A stretch of DNA of 64,000 bases, taken from contig NZ_MRDE01000064.1 of assembly GCF_001968835.1 (NCBI RefSeq), forward strand, positions 62,001 to 126,000. Reading direction: 5' to 3'. Source of the DNA: Tersicoccus phoenicis (lineage in GTDB: Bacteria > Actinomycetota > Actinomycetes > Actinomycetales > Micrococcaceae). Shown here piece by piece: positions 37,243 through 46,373 of the stretch. Within the stretch, counting starts at the first letter, position 1; each line of letters opens with the position of its first letter. Under the pieces are notes generated by a model, which saw only the letters and a list, made by a program, of their open reading frames with translations, did no database searches and was not told where the DNA came from. The position numbers and the translations under genes were made by a program.

Positions 37243-38304
37243 TCAGAAGCCGTCGTCGTCCCCGACCGCCTTCAGTTGCGGGCCGTCCGGCTCCGCCTCG
37301 GCTGCCTGGACCCCGATGCCGAGCTTCTCCCTGATCCGCCGCTCCAGCTCGTCGGCGAGCTCCGGGTTGTCCTTGAGGAACTGCCGGGCGTTCTCCTTGC
37401 CCTGCCCGAGCTGGTCCCCGTCGTAGGTGAACCAGGCCCCGGACTTCTTCACCAGCCCGTGCTCGACGCCCATGTCGATCAGGCCACCCTCGCGGGAGAT
37501 GCCGAAACCGTAGAGGATGTCGAACTCGGCCTGCTTGAACGGCGGGGCCATCTTGTTCTTGACGATCTTGGCCCGCGTCCGGTTGCCGACCGGGTTGGCC
37601 CCGTCCTTGAGGGTCTCGATGCGACGCACATCCACCCGGACGGAGGCGTAGAACTTCAGCGCCTTGCCACCGGTGGTGGTCTCCGGGCTGCCGAAGAAGA
37701 CACCGATCTTCTCGCGCAGCTGGTTGATGAAGATGGCGGTCGTCTTGGTCTGATTCAGCCGGCCGGTGATCTTCCGCAGGGCCTGGCTCATCAGCCGGGC
37801 CTGCAGACCGACGTGGCTGTCCCCCATCTCGCCTTCGATCTCGGCGCGGGGCACCAGCGCGGCGACGGAGTCGATGACGATGATGTCCAGCGACCCGGAG
37901 CCGATCAGCATGTCCATGATCTCGAGGGCCTGCTCGCCCGTGTCCGGCTGGGACACCAGCAGCGCGTCGGTGTCGACACCGAGCTTCTGCGCGTAGTCCG
38001 GATCCAGGGCGTGCTCGGCGTCGATGAACGCCGCGATGCCGCCGTTGCGCTGGGCGTTGGCGACGGCGTGCAGGGCGACGGTCGTCTTGCCGGACGACTC
38101 GGGGCCGTAGATCTCCACGACGCGCCCGCGGGGCAAGCCGCCGATCCCCAGCGCCACGTCCAGGGCGATGGAACTGGTCGAGATGGTCTCGATGGGAGCG
38201 CGTGTCTCGTCGCCGAGACGCATCACAGACCCCTTGCCGAACTGCTTGTCGATCTGGGCGAGGGCGGTCTCGAGGGCTTTCTGACGGTCGGCTGGTGCCG
38301 GCAT
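37243..38304 (-). CDS. recA: Recombinase RecA
   Basis: 353 residues, no intein. Walker [13 protein letters not shown], Walker [18 protein letters not shown]-binding loops L1 ([10 protein letters not shown]) and L2 ([20 protein letters not shown]). ATG at 38304 follows AGAGGTGG. It drives homologous recombination and LexA cleavage. Upstream are a promoter and a LexA box, with a leader of about 250 nt; the 332-bp spacer 38305-38636 holds nothing else recognisable. Confidence 0.98.
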   Translation of the reverse strand: MPAPADRQKALETALAQIDKQFGKGSVMRLGDETRAPIETISTSSIALDVALGIGGLPRGRVVEIYGPESSGKTTVALHAVANAQRNGGIAAFIDAEHALDPDYAQKLGVDTDALLVSQPDTGEQALEIMDMLIGSGSLDIIVIDSVAALVPRAEIEGEMGDSHVGLQARLMSQALRKITGRLNQTKTTAIFINQLREKIGVFFGSPETTTGGKALKFYASVRVDVRRIETLKDGANPVGNRTRAKIVKNKMAPPFKQAEFDILYGFGISREGGLIDMGVEHGLVKKSGAWFTYDGDQLGQGKENARQFLKDNPELADELERRIREKLGIGVQAAEAEPDGPQLKAVGDDDGF

Positions 38305-38558
38305 GTTCCACCTCTTCGGTCGTGGGCGCGGTGGCCAGGTTTCGGTCGGTTGCGGACCCGGGTGACGCCGTTCCGGGCCCTCGCGGTGGGCGGGGACTCG
38401 GGGCGGTGGATCCGATGTCTGCAACGGTAGGCGGCGGCACCGACAAAAGCAGTGAGCCCCTGTCGCCTGTGGACAACGCTGGAGGTCGGTGGTGGAGGTC
38501 GGTGTTGGAGATCGGTGCTAGCACGGGGTGCCGTCCCGGTTGTCTCGTGCTGCCCTCA

Positions 38559-38588
38559 AGCCTACTGCGAACCGAACAGGTATTCGAA
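38559..38588 (-). promoter_or_regulatory. recA promoter
   Basis: TTCGAA (38583-38588), an 18-nt spacer and TAGGCT (38559-38564) on the minus strand. The LexA box fills most of the -35 and spacer. Confidence 0.55.
38572..38587. promoter_or_regulatory. LexA box of recA
   Basis: TCGAATACCTGTTCGG on the minus strand matches TCGAAC-N4-GTTCGA with two substitutions. Confidence 0.7.
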
Positions 38589-38636
38589 GGTTCGACCACG
38601 GCGTGTTGCCGACCGGGGGCGTGTCGCCGGCATCCA

Positions 38637-38858
38637 TCAGCGGCGGGGCGGGATGTCCCGGCCGAGCCGACGGGACTCCGGTACGTCCTGCGCGTCGCAG
38701 ACGGCCAGCCACACCTCCCGCGGATCGATCCCGGCGTCGAGAGCATCGGTGACGCTTCGGCCGCCCAGCCGGGTGAGCACCAGGTCGCGGGCGAGGACAC
38801 GGGAATAGGCGACACCGAACTCGTCGTCCATCAGCCGCCAGAAGCTGCTCGATCGCAT
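38637..38858 (-). CDS. DUF3046 protein
   Basis: 73 residues starting MRSSSFWRLMDDEFGVAYS; the rest of the family pattern is VLTRLGGRSVTDALDAGIDPREVWLAVC. Function unknown; conserved beside recA in actinobacteria (position of Rv2738c). ATG at 38858 has AGGAGA upstream. Confidence 0.9.
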   Translation of the reverse strand: MRSSSFWRLMDDEFGVAYSRVLARDLVLTRLGGRSVTDALDAGIDPREVWLAVCDAQDVPESRRLGRDIPPRR

Positions 38859-38922
38859 GTCTCTCCTGTCGAACGGTCGCACGCGGGATACGGTCGCACG
38901 CGGGAAACGGTCCCGGCGCGGC

Positions 38923-38953
38923 GATGGGGCCCGCCACACCGGCGGGCCCCATC
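38923..38953. terminator. Terminator after clgR
   Basis: A 13-bp perfect stem (GATGGGGCCCGCC with its complement) and a 5-nt loop, 35 bp past the clgR stop. It separates clgR from DUF3046-recA. Confidence 0.8.
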
Positions 38954-38987
38954 GGGGTCGATCGTGGACGGCAGCGCCGTCGTGCGC

Positions 38988-39335
38988 TCAGACGCGTCCC
39001 GAGTACATCGGGCGCGAGAACTGTTCCGGTACCTCGTCTGGGATGTCCGCCACGAACTCGCGGGACAGGTCGCTCGGCACGGTGTCCGGGACAGCGACAC
39101 CCTCGGCCATGGCGAGCCGGTCGCTGACCTCCCGCAGCAGCAGGGACAGCGGGACGTCGAGGGCGGAGCAGATGGACGAGAGCAATTCCGAGGAGGCTTC
39201 CTTCTGGCCTCGCTCCACCTCGCTGAGATAGCCCAGGGACACGCGCGCGTCGTGGCTGACCTCACGCAACGTCCTGCCCTGGCGTTGACGCACATCACGC
39301 AGCACATCACCGATCTGGTGGCGCAACAGAACCAT
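38988..39335 (-). CDS. clgR: HTH transcriptional activator ClgR
   Basis: 115 residues, Xre/Cro-type helix-turn-helix at the N-terminus ([32 protein letters not shown] in overlapping parts) and a short acidic C-terminus. Known family role: activates clpP1P2, clpC, lon and, in mycobacteria, pspA. ATG at 39335 has GGAAGGAGC 7 nt upstream. Gene order pgsA-cinA-clgR and nearby recA matches other actinobacteria. An ECF-type promoter lies upstream. Confidence 0.9.
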   Translation of the reverse strand: MVLLRHQIGDVLRDVRQRQGRTLREVSHDARVSLGYLSEVERGQKEASSELLSSICSALDVPLSLLLREVSDRLAMAEGVAVPDTVPSDLSREFVADIPDEVPEQFSRPMYSGRV

Positions 39336-39517
39336 CGTGCGCTCCTTCCGGTCGTGTTTCGTCTCTTCGGCCAGACCCACTTCACGCCAACGGACCACAC
39401 CGTTCACGGATACGGGTTCTTTCACCATCTACCTCGTCAACTCCTGTCGGGGTGAACCCCGCGCGTTCCTCACGGTGGTCCCATGCTACCGGTGCCATCG
39501 GCGCCGGCTACTGGTGA

Positions 39518-39544
39518 CAACCTTCCGACGTGATGCTTTGTTCC
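39518..39544 (-). promoter_or_regulatory. SigR/SigH- or SigE-type ECF promoter of clgR
   Basis: GGAAC (39540-39544), exactly 18 nt, then GTTG (39518-39521) on the minus strand, giving a leader of about 170 nt. The 359-bp spacer 39336-39694 holds no gene; this is its only clear signal. Confidence 0.65.
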
Positions 39545-39694
39545 GCCCATCCGCGCGCCGACGGCGATGCCGCGCCGGCTGTCACCGGGTCGACCCAGCC
39601 TAGGCGCGGAGGCTGAGTACGCACTGGCGCCGGACTGGGGGGCCACTGAGCGCACCGGCTGACGGTCGGGCTGACGGTCTCGGGCACGCGAGTG

Positions 39695-40177
39695 TCAGCG
39701 GGTGCGCAGAGACTCCAGCAGCACAGCGAGTGCTGCGTCGCGCGCGGAGGCTCGGATCTCGGCCCGGCTCCCCGTGAACCGGTGCCGGGTGGCGGTCGCG
39801 CCGGCAGCGGTAGCGATCCCGATCCAGACGGTGCCGACGGGCTGGCCGTCGTGGGGTTCCGGGCCGGCGACGCCGGTGGTCGCGACCGCGACGTCGGCGC
39901 CCGTCGCCACCCGGGCGCCGACCGCCATCTGCGCAGCCACCTCGGGATCGACGGCGCCGTGGGCGGCCAGCCGGGCGGGGTCGACGCCGAGCAGGCCCAC
40001 CTTGACGTCGTGGTGGTAGGACACGACGCCGCCGCGCAGCACGGCGGAGGCGCCCGGGACGTCGACCAGCGCCGCGCACACGGCGCCCCCGGTGAGAGAC
40101 TCGGCGGTGGCCAGGGTGCGGCCGCGCTCGACGGCGGCGGCGATCACCCGGGCCGGGTCGGCCTCGGGCTCACACAC
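39695..40177 (-). CDS. cinA: CinA C-terminal domain protein (nicotinamide-nucleotide amidase type)
   Basis: 160 residues from GTG 40177, which overlaps the pgsA end by 8 bp. Only the CinA/PncC amidohydrolase domain is present: LATAESLTGGAVCAALVDVPG, GGVVSYHHDVKVGLLGV and ATTGVAGPEPHDGQPVGTVW. It likely deamidates NMN in the pyridine nucleotide cycle. The N-terminal molybdopterin-binding-like domain of full CinA is absent, as in other actinobacterial copies. Longer starts inside pgsA are possible. Confidence 0.88.
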   Translation of the reverse strand: MCEPEADPARVIAAAVERGRTLATAESLTGGAVCAALVDVPGASAVLRGGVVSYHHDVKVGLLGVDPARLAAHGAVDPEVAAQMAVGARVATGADVAVATTGVAGPEPHDGQPVGTVWIGIATAAGATATRHRFTGSRAEIRASARDAALAVLLESLRTR

Positions 40178-40775
40178 GGGTGCCGCCACGCCCGGCACGG
40201 CGCAGGCGCACGGCGTCGCGGACGTAAGCGGCACCGGTGACGACCGTGACGACGAGAGCTGCGGCCATCACCAGCCAGCCCAGCCACAGGGCCCAGGGGC
40301 CGAGAACCGTCCCCAGCGGCAGCAGCAGCAGGATGATCGCCGCGGCCTGCAGGACGGTCTTGAGCTTGCCGCCGGCGGAGGCGGCCATCACCCCGTAACG
40401 AATCACCCAGAACCGCAGGCCCGTGATCCCCCACTCCCGGATCAGGATCACGACGGTCACCCACCACCACAGTTCGCCGAGCAGCGAGAGCATGACCAGG
40501 GCGGACCCGGTCAGCAGTTTGTCCGCGATCGGGTCGGCGATCTTGCCGAAGTTCGTCACCAGCCCGCGCGACCGGGCGATGTCGCCGTCGAGCTTGTCGG
40601 TGTAGATCGCCACGACGAAGAGGACGGCGGCGATCCAGCGCAGGGGCCCGTGCGCTCCCCCGTCGGCGGCGAGCAGGACGACGAACACGGGCACCAGCAG
40701 GATGCGGATCCCGGTCAGCACGTTCGGCAGGTTCCAGGACGAGACCGGGGACGAGTGCGGTGCCGGGGTGCTCAT
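40170..40775 (-). CDS. pgsA: CDP-diacylglycerol-glycerol-3-phosphate 3-phosphatidyltransferase
   Basis: 201 residues, integral membrane. The CDP-alcohol phosphotransferase motif D-G-x2-A-R-x8-G-x3-D-x3-D is intact (DGDIARSRGLVTNFGKIADP). It makes phosphatidylglycerophosphate. ATG at 40775 lies 6 nt after TAGCCT, giving it its own promoter 23 bp after ftsK. Coupled to cinA. Confidence 0.93.
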   Translation of the reverse strand: MSTPAPHSSPVSSWNLPNVLTGIRILLVPVFVVLLAADGGAHGPLRWIAAVLFVVAIYTDKLDGDIARSRGLVTNFGKIADPIADKLLTGSALVMLSLLGELWWWVTVVILIREWGITGLRFWVIRYGVMAASAGGKLKTVLQAAAIILLLLPLGTVLGPWALWLGWLVMAAALVVTVVTGAAYVRDAVRLRRAGRGGTRV

Positions 40776-40781
40776 CCGTCA

Positions 40782-40787
40782 AGGCTA
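40782..40787 (-). promoter_or_regulatory. -10 element of pgsA-cinA
   Basis: TAGCCT on the minus strand, 6 nt before ATG 40775, between ftsK and pgsA. Confidence 0.48.
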
Positions 40788-40798
40788 CCGTCGGGTGC

Positions 40799-43588
40799 TC
40801 AGCGCCCGGTCAGGTGCCAGGCGTCCTCGGACCCGTCCTCGTCGGCATCGTCGTGGTAGTCGATGACCTGCGTCCGGCCGTCGAGGTCGGTCTCGACGAG
40901 GTCCGTGCCCCGTTCGTCCCGGTCGTCCCTGGCGGGAGCCCCGGCGTCGGACGCCGCGGCAGCCGGCGACGGCCCGTCCCCACGGATGGCGGCGAGCGTG
41001 ACCGCGAGATCGTCGGGCTTGACCAGCACGTCGCGGGCCTTCGACCCTTCCGACGGACCGACCACGCCGCGGGACTCGAGCAGATCCATCAGCCGGCCGG
41101 CCTTGGCGAACCCCACCCGCAGCTTGCGCTGGAGCATCGACGTCGAGCCGAACTGGGTGTTGATGACCAGCTCGGCGGCCGACAGCAGCACCTCCAGGTC
41201 GTCGCCGATCTCCTCGTCGATCTGCTTCTTCTCGGCCTGGACGGTGACGTCGTCCCGGTAGACCGCCTGCAGCTGGCCCTTGACGTGCTCGACGACGCGG
41301 TGGATCTCCGACTCGGTGACCCAGGCGCCCTGTACGCGCATCGGTTTGGAGGCGCCCATCGGCAGGAACAGGGCGTCGCCCTGCCCGATCAGCTTCTCCG
41401 CGCCGGCCTGGTCGAGCACGACGCGCGAATCGGTGACCGAGGAGGTGGCGAACGCCATCCGGGACGGCACGTTGGCCTTGATCAGGCCGGTGACGACGTC
41501 CACCGAGGGTCGCTGGGTGGCGAGCACGAGATGGATGCCGGCGGCGCGGGCGAGCTGGGTGATCCGCACGATCGAGTCCTCGACGTCGCGGGGGGCCACC
41601 ATCATCAGGTCGGCCAGTTCGTCGACGATGACCAGCAGGTACGGGTAGGGCTTGATCACCCGCCTGGAGCCCGGCGGCGGGACGACTTTGCCGTTGCGGA
41701 CCGCCTTGTTGAAGTCGTCGATGTGTTTGTACCCGTACGTGGACAGGTCGTCGTAGCGGGCGTCCATCTCCCGGACCACCCACTGCAGGGCCTCCGCGGC
41801 CTTCTTCGGGTTGGTGATGATCGGGGTGATCAGGTGCGGAACGCCCTCGTATGCGGTCAGTTCGACGCGTTTGGGGTCCACCATCACCATCCGCACCTCG
41901 TCGGGCGTGGACCGCATCAGGATCGAGGTGATCATCGAGTTCACGAAGGAGGACTTGCCCGCGCCGGTGGCGCCCGCGACCAGCAGGTGCGGCATCCGGG
42001 CGAGGTTCGCGACGACGAAGCCGCCCTCCACGTCCTTGCCGACGCCCATCACCATCGGGTGATCGGTCTTGCGGGCGTTGGTGGAACGCAGCACGTCGCC
42101 CAGGGAGACCGTCTCCCGGTCGCTGTTGGGGATCTCGATGCCGATGGCGGACTTACCGGGGATCGGCGAGAGGATCCGCACGTCGGCCGACGCCACCGCG
42201 TAGGCGATGTTCTTGCTCAGGGCGGTGACCCGCTCCACCTTGGTGCCGGAGCCGAGTTCGATCTCGTACCGGGTGACGGTCGGTCCGCGGGAGAACCCGG
42301 TGACCTCCGCGTCGACCCCGAAGTCGGTCAGGACCTTGGTCAGGGCGGCGACGACGGCCTCGTTGGCGGCGGAGCGTTCCTTCGGCGGGGTGCCGGGGGT
42401 GAGGAAGTCCGAGGCAGGCAGCGTGTAGGTGACGTCCCCGGCCAGCTGCAGCTGCTCGGACCGCTGCGGGATGGGCGTGGGCGGCATCTGCGGGGCGACC
42501 GGGGTGGACCGGACGGCGGCCAGCGCCTCGGTCGGACCGGCGTCGGCGTCGAGCCCCTGCTCGGCGCGCAGCCTGGCGGCGGCCTTCTCGGCCTGGGTGG
42601 GCCGGCGGACCCCCGGCGGCACGGTTGGCGCCTCGGCCACGGCGGGGATGTCGGCGGTGGCCGGTTCGGGCTCGCCCAGCAGGGCACGTTCGAACGCCTC
42701 GTCGCCGTCGTACTCGTCCAGGTCGCCGGCCCGGTGGTCCCGGTCCTTGCGCCCGAAGCGATTCTTCTTCCGGGCCGACCGGGCTGGTGGCGGGTCGTCG
42801 AGGTAGGACCGGTCGTGCTCGTCGGGCCGGGCGGCGCCGGCCTGCTGGCCGGTCAGATGCCGGTAGAGGTCGCGCAGCCGGGCGGGGATCCGCCCGAACG
42901 GGGTGGCGGTGATGATGAGCAGGCTCACGAACGCCAGCGCCAGCAGCAGCAGGAGGGTCCCGGCGGAGGTGATGATCTGGCTCAGCGGGCTCGCGGCGAG
43001 GAAACCGATCATTCCGCCGGCGGCCCAGAGCTGGTCGACACCCGCCGAGATCGTGGGCGCGCCGAGGGTGAGGTGGGCGACCCCGCTGGAGGCGACGGTG
43101 AGCACCGCCAGACCGATGGTCACCCGGTTGTTGGCACCCGTGGCCGTCGGCATCCGCATCAGCCGGATGCCGAGGATGACCAGGGCGAACGGCAGGACGA
43201 GGGCGATCGAGCCGAAGGTGCCGGCAGCGACGGCGTGCACCCCACGGGCGAACCACCCGGACAGGGACCACCACTCGACGGCGGCGACGAGGCCGGCCAG
43301 CAGGAGGAAGAGCAGGGCGCGCCCGTCCCGGCGGTCGTCCGGGTCGAGCCCCTCGACCCGGTGCCCGACGGCGCGGACGGCGTGGCCGACCCCGTGGGCG
43401 AGCCCGAGCCAGGCGCCGCGGACGGCGCGCACCGGCAGGGACGGCCGGTCGTCGGGCAGCGGGGCGCGCGAGGAGCCGCCCGAGCGGGCGGAGGACCGGC
43501 CGGTCCCGCCGCTGCCGGAGCGGGTGGATGCTCGCGACGCGCTGCCCTTGCCCTGGCGGGCGGGGGCGGGGGAAGTACGGGTCGCCAT
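40799..43588 (-). CDS. ftsK: DNA translocase FtsK
   Basis: 929 residues. A basic Ser/Arg-rich N-terminus, four to five membrane helices (about residues 90-230), an acidic/Pro linker, then the RecA-like motor: Walker A GATGAGKSSFVNSM and Walker B YLLVIVDELADLMM, followed by the gamma winged helix that reads KOPS (SMLQRKLRVGFAKAG). It pumps chromosome dimers at the septum. ATG at 43588. Just upstream lies a 4 x 13-bp repeat. Confidence 0.96.
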   Translation of the reverse strand: MATRTSPAPARQGKGSASRASTRSGSGGTGRSSARSGGSSRAPLPDDRPSLPVRAVRGAWLGLAHGVGHAVRAVGHRVEGLDPDDRRDGRALLFLLLAGLVAAVEWWSLSGWFARGVHAVAAGTFGSIALVLPFALVILGIRLMRMPTATGANNRVTIGLAVLTVASSGVAHLTLGAPTISAGVDQLWAAGGMIGFLAASPLSQIITSAGTLLLLLALAFVSLLIITATPFGRIPARLRDLYRHLTGQQAGAARPDEHDRSYLDDPPPARSARKKNRFGRKDRDHRAGDLDEYDGDEAFERALLGEPEPATADIPAVAEAPTVPPGVRRPTQAEKAAARLRAEQGLDADAGPTEALAAVRSTPVAPQMPPTPIPQRSEQLQLAGDVTYTLPASDFLTPGTPPKERSAANEAVVAALTKVLTDFGVDAEVTGFSRGPTVTRYEIELGSGTKVERVTALSKNIAYAVASADVRILSPIPGKSAIGIEIPNSDRETVSLGDVLRSTNARKTDHPMVMGVGKDVEGGFVVANLARMPHLLVAGATGAGKSSFVNSMITSILMRSTPDEVRMVMVDPKRVELTAYEGVPHLITPIITNPKKAAEALQWVVREMDARYDDLSTYGYKHIDDFNKAVRNGKVVPPPGSRRVIKPYPYLLVIVDELADLMMVAPRDVEDSIVRITQLARAAGIHLVLATQRPSVDVVTGLIKANVPSRMAFATSSVTDSRVVLDQAGAEKLIGQGDALFLPMGASKPMRVQGAWVTESEIHRVVEHVKGQLQAVYRDDVTVQAEKKQIDEEIGDDLEVLLSAAELVINTQFGSTSMLQRKLRVGFAKAGRLMDLLESRGVVGPSEGSKARDVLVKPDDLAVTLAAIRGDGPSPAAAASDAGAPARDDRDERGTDLVETDLDGRTQVIDYHDDADEDGSEDAWHLTGR

Positions 43589-43620
43589 GTTTCCACGGTA
43601 CCGCCGACACGCGTCAGCCC

Positions 43621-43672
43621 GCCGGATCAGCACGCCGGATCAGGGTGCCGGATCAGGCTGCCGGATCAGGGT
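43621..43672. repeat. Four 13-bp tandem repeats upstream of ftsK
   Basis: GCCGGATCAG followed by CAC, GGT, GCT or GGT in four consecutive 13-bp units, plus a further GCC. It lies in the 181-bp rnj-ftsK spacer, 33 bp before ftsK. A plasmid-like iteron arrangement or protein-binding array is possible. Confidence 0.92.
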
Positions 43673-43769
43673 GCCATCCCGGTTGGACGCCGACCAGCCG
43701 GAAGATCAGGAAGATCGACTGCAGGAACCACAGATGCTCGTAGCAGGAGGTTCTCCGCTGGGCGCGGGG

Positions 43770-45464
43770 TTACGCCTCCAGGACGACCGGGATGATCATG
43801 GGTCGCCGCTTGTACCGCCGGTTCACCCAGGAGCCGACGACCCGGCGGACGATCTGCTGCAGCTGGTAGGTGGTGTGGGCGCTGCCGGGACCGGACTGGA
43901 CCGCGTCCTGCAGGGCGTCGGTGATCTTCGGGATGATCTCGGCGAACACCTTCTCGTCCTCGGCGAAGCCGCGGGCGTGGATCTCCGGCCCGGAGACTAT
44001 CGTCCCGTTGTGCCGGTTGACGACGGTGATGATGGAGATGAAGCCCTCGTCGCCGAGGGTGCGCCGGTCCTTGAGGTCGTCGTCGGTGATCTCCCCCACG
44101 GTCGTCCCGTCGACGTAGATGAAGCCGCAGTCGATGCCGCCGACGACGCGGGCGACGCCGTCGGTCATGTCGACGACCGATCCGTCGTCGGTGAGCAGCA
44201 CGTCCTCCTCGGCCAGCCCGGTGGCCTGTGCCAGTTTGCCGTTGGCGATCAGGTGCCGGACCTCGCCGTGCACCGGCATCACCTGCCGGGGACGGACGAT
44301 GTTGTAGCAGTAGAGCAACTCGCCGGCGGCCGCGTGCCCGGAGACGTGGACCTTGGCGTTGCCCTTGTGCACCACATCGGCGCCGAGTTTCATCAGCCCG
44401 TTGATCACCCGGAAGACGGCGTTCTCGTTGCCGGGGATGAGGGAGGACGCGAGGATCACGGTGTCCCCCCGGCCGACCTGGACGCGGTGATCGCCGTTGG
44501 CCATCCGGGACAGAGCGGCCATCGGCTCCCCCTGGGAACCGGTGGACATCAGCACGACCTTCTCCGGCGGGTGGTCGTCGACCCTTTTGAGGTCGACCAG
44601 GATTCCCTCCGGGATGTGCAGGTAGCCCAGCTGCGAGGCGATCGACATGTTCCGCACCATGGAGCGGCCCACGAACGCGACCTTGCGCCCGTTCGCCTGC
44701 GCGGCATGCAGGACCTGCTGGACGCGGTGCACGTGGGAGGAGAAGGACGCGACGATGACGCGCTTGTCCGCCTGGCCGATGACCCGGTCGAGGGTGGGGC
44801 CGATCTCCCGCTCGGAGGACATGAAGCCGGGGACGTCCGCGTTCGTGGAGTCCACCATGAACAGGTCGACCCCTTCCTCGCCCAGTCGGGCGAAGGCGCG
44901 CAGGTCCGTGATCCGCCCGTCGAGGGGCAGCTGGTCCATCTTGAAGTCACCGGTGTGCAGGACGTTGCCGGCGGCGGTGCGCAGGAAGACCGCGAGGGCG
45001 TCCGGGATGGAGTGGTTCACGGCGACGAACTCGCAGGAGAACGGGCCGAGCTGTTCGATCTGTCCCTCGCTGACCGCGAGCGTGTACGGCTTGATCCGGT
45101 GCTCGGCGAGCTTGGCCTCGATCAGCGCGAGGGTGAGTTGCGAGCCGACCAGGGGGATGTCCGGGCGCAGCCGCAGCAGGTACGGGACGGCACCGATGTG
45201 GTCCTCGTGCCCGTGGGTGAGGACGACGGCGACGACGTCGTCGAGCCGATCCCGGATGCTGGTGATGTCGGGCAGGATCAGGTCGACGCCGGGCTGGTGC
45301 TCCTCGGGGAAGAGCACGCCGCAGTCGACGATGAGCAGCTTGCCGTCGAGTTCGAAGACGGTCATGTTCCGCCCGACCTCGCCGATGCCGCCCAGGGGGA
45401 TGATCCGCAGGGTGCCGGGTTCGAGCGCCGGCGGGGCCTTCAGTTCCAGGGTGGAGTCACTCAT
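43770..45464 (-). CDS. rnj: Ribonuclease J
   Basis: 564 residues, metallo-beta-lactamase/beta-CASP nuclease. HxHxDH motif LTHGHEDHIGAV, HTGDFKMD, and beta-CASP SSHVHRVQQ with a final HVSGHAAAGEL. 5'-3' exo- and endonuclease in RNA decay. ATG at 45464 overlaps the dapA stop (ATGA). Last gene of the dapB operon, a conserved dapA-rnj pair. Confidence 0.96.
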   Translation of the reverse strand: MSDSTLELKAPPALEPGTLRIIPLGGIGEVGRNMTVFELDGKLLIVDCGVLFPEEHQPGVDLILPDITSIRDRLDDVVAVVLTHGHEDHIGAVPYLLRLRPDIPLVGSQLTLALIEAKLAEHRIKPYTLAVSEGQIEQLGPFSCEFVAVNHSIPDALAVFLRTAAGNVLHTGDFKMDQLPLDGRITDLRAFARLGEEGVDLFMVDSTNADVPGFMSSEREIGPTLDRVIGQADKRVIVASFSSHVHRVQQVLHAAQANGRKVAFVGRSMVRNMSIASQLGYLHIPEGILVDLKRVDDHPPEKVVLMSTGSQGEPMAALSRMANGDHRVQVGRGDTVILASSLIPGNENAVFRVINGLMKLGADVVHKGNAKVHVSGHAAAGELLYCYNIVRPRQVMPVHGEVRHLIANGKLAQATGLAEEDVLLTDDGSVVDMTDGVARVVGGIDCGFIYVDGTTVGEITDDDLKDRRTLGDEGFISIITVVNRHNGTIVSGPEIHARGFAEDEKVFAEIIPKITDALQDAVQSGPGSAHTTYQLQQIVRRVVGSWVNRRYKRRPMIIPVVLEA

Positions 45465-46372
45465 GCGGACAGCTCCCAACCGGCCTCGGCCAGATCGGCG
45501 CGGATCAGGGCGGCCTCCTCCACGGACGGGCTCACCAGGGGCAGGCGCACGCCGGGGTGAGTGAGCACACCCTGCCAGGTGAGGATCTGCTTGGTGGCGA
45601 CCGCGCCCTGCACCCGGGTCATGGTGGCGCGGATCACCGGTTCCAGTTCGTACGCGATCCGTTGGGCGGTGGGCAGGTCGCCGGCGACGACGGCGTCGAC
45701 GAGCTTCCGGAACCGGGCGGTCGCGACGTGCGTGGTGACGCCGATGACGCCGACGGCGCCGAGCGCCATCCAGGGCAGGGTCAGCCCGTCGTCACCGGAC
45801 CAGTACGTCAGGTCGGAACCGGCCAGCACCCGGGTCGCGGCGGCGAAGTCGGCCTTCGCGTCCTTGACCCCGACGATCCGGGGGTGCTCGGCCAGGCGAA
45901 GCATGGTCTCGGGCGCGATCGGGATGGCGGAGCGGCCGGGGATGTCGTACGCGATGATCGGCAGCCCGACCGCGTCGGCAATGGCGGTGAAGTGGGCCTG
46001 CACCCCGCCCTGGCTGGGCTTGTTGTAGTAGGGGGTGACGATCAGCAGACCGTCCACGCCCAGCTCCTCGGCGCGCCGGGACAGGTTGATCGAGTGGGCG
46101 GTGTCGTTGGTGCCGGTCCCGGCGACGATGCTGGCCCGGTCCCCGACGGCCTCGCGGACCGCCCGGAACATGGCGAGGTTCTCCTCGTCGGTCAGGGTGG
46201 ACGTCTCGCCCGTGGTTCCGGTGACCACGAGCCCGTCGCACCCGTCGGCCACCAGCCGGTCGGCCAGCGCCGCGGCGGCGTCGAGGTCCACCTCCCCGTC
46301 CGGGGTGAAGGGGGTGACCATGGCGGTCAGCAGGCGACCGAAGGGGACGGTGGGCTCGGGCATGGCCTCCAC
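45461..46372 (-). CDS. dapA: 4-hydroxy-tetrahydrodipicolinate synthase
   Basis: 303 residues. It condenses pyruvate with aspartate semialdehyde. TGTTGETSTLTDEE binds pyruvate, the catalytic Tyr is in VTPYYNKPSQGG, and the Schiff-base Lys in IVGVKDAKAD. GTG 46372 follows the dedA stop by 1 bp; ATG 46363 is an alternative. Overlaps rnj by 4 bp. Confidence 0.95.
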   Translation of the reverse strand: MEAMPEPTVPFGRLLTAMVTPFTPDGEVDLDAAAALADRLVADGCDGLVVTGTTGETSTLTDEENLAMFRAVREAVGDRASIVAGTGTNDTAHSINLSRRAEELGVDGLLIVTPYYNKPSQGGVQAHFTAIADAVGLPIIAYDIPGRSAIPIAPETMLRLAEHPRIVGVKDAKADFAAATRVLAGSDLTYWSGDDGLTLPWMALGAVGVIGVTTHVATARFRKLVDAVVAGDLPTAQRIAYELEPVIRATMTRVQGAVATKQILTWQGVLTHPGVRLPLVSPSVEEAALIRADLAEAGWELSA

Positions 46373-46373
46373 G

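Noticed and set aside
38305-38424. 40-residue N-terminal extension of RecA
   Set aside because: Not conserved in RecA; ATG 38304 has a good ribosome site and the promoter lies upstream.
43621-43672. CRISPR-like array
   Set aside because: Units are 13 bp and contiguous with no spacers and no cas genes nearby.
40760-43795. 1011-codon plus-strand open frame opposite ftsK
   Set aside because: Composition is Gly/Val/Arg/Asp-rich with no domain; opposite a certain gene.
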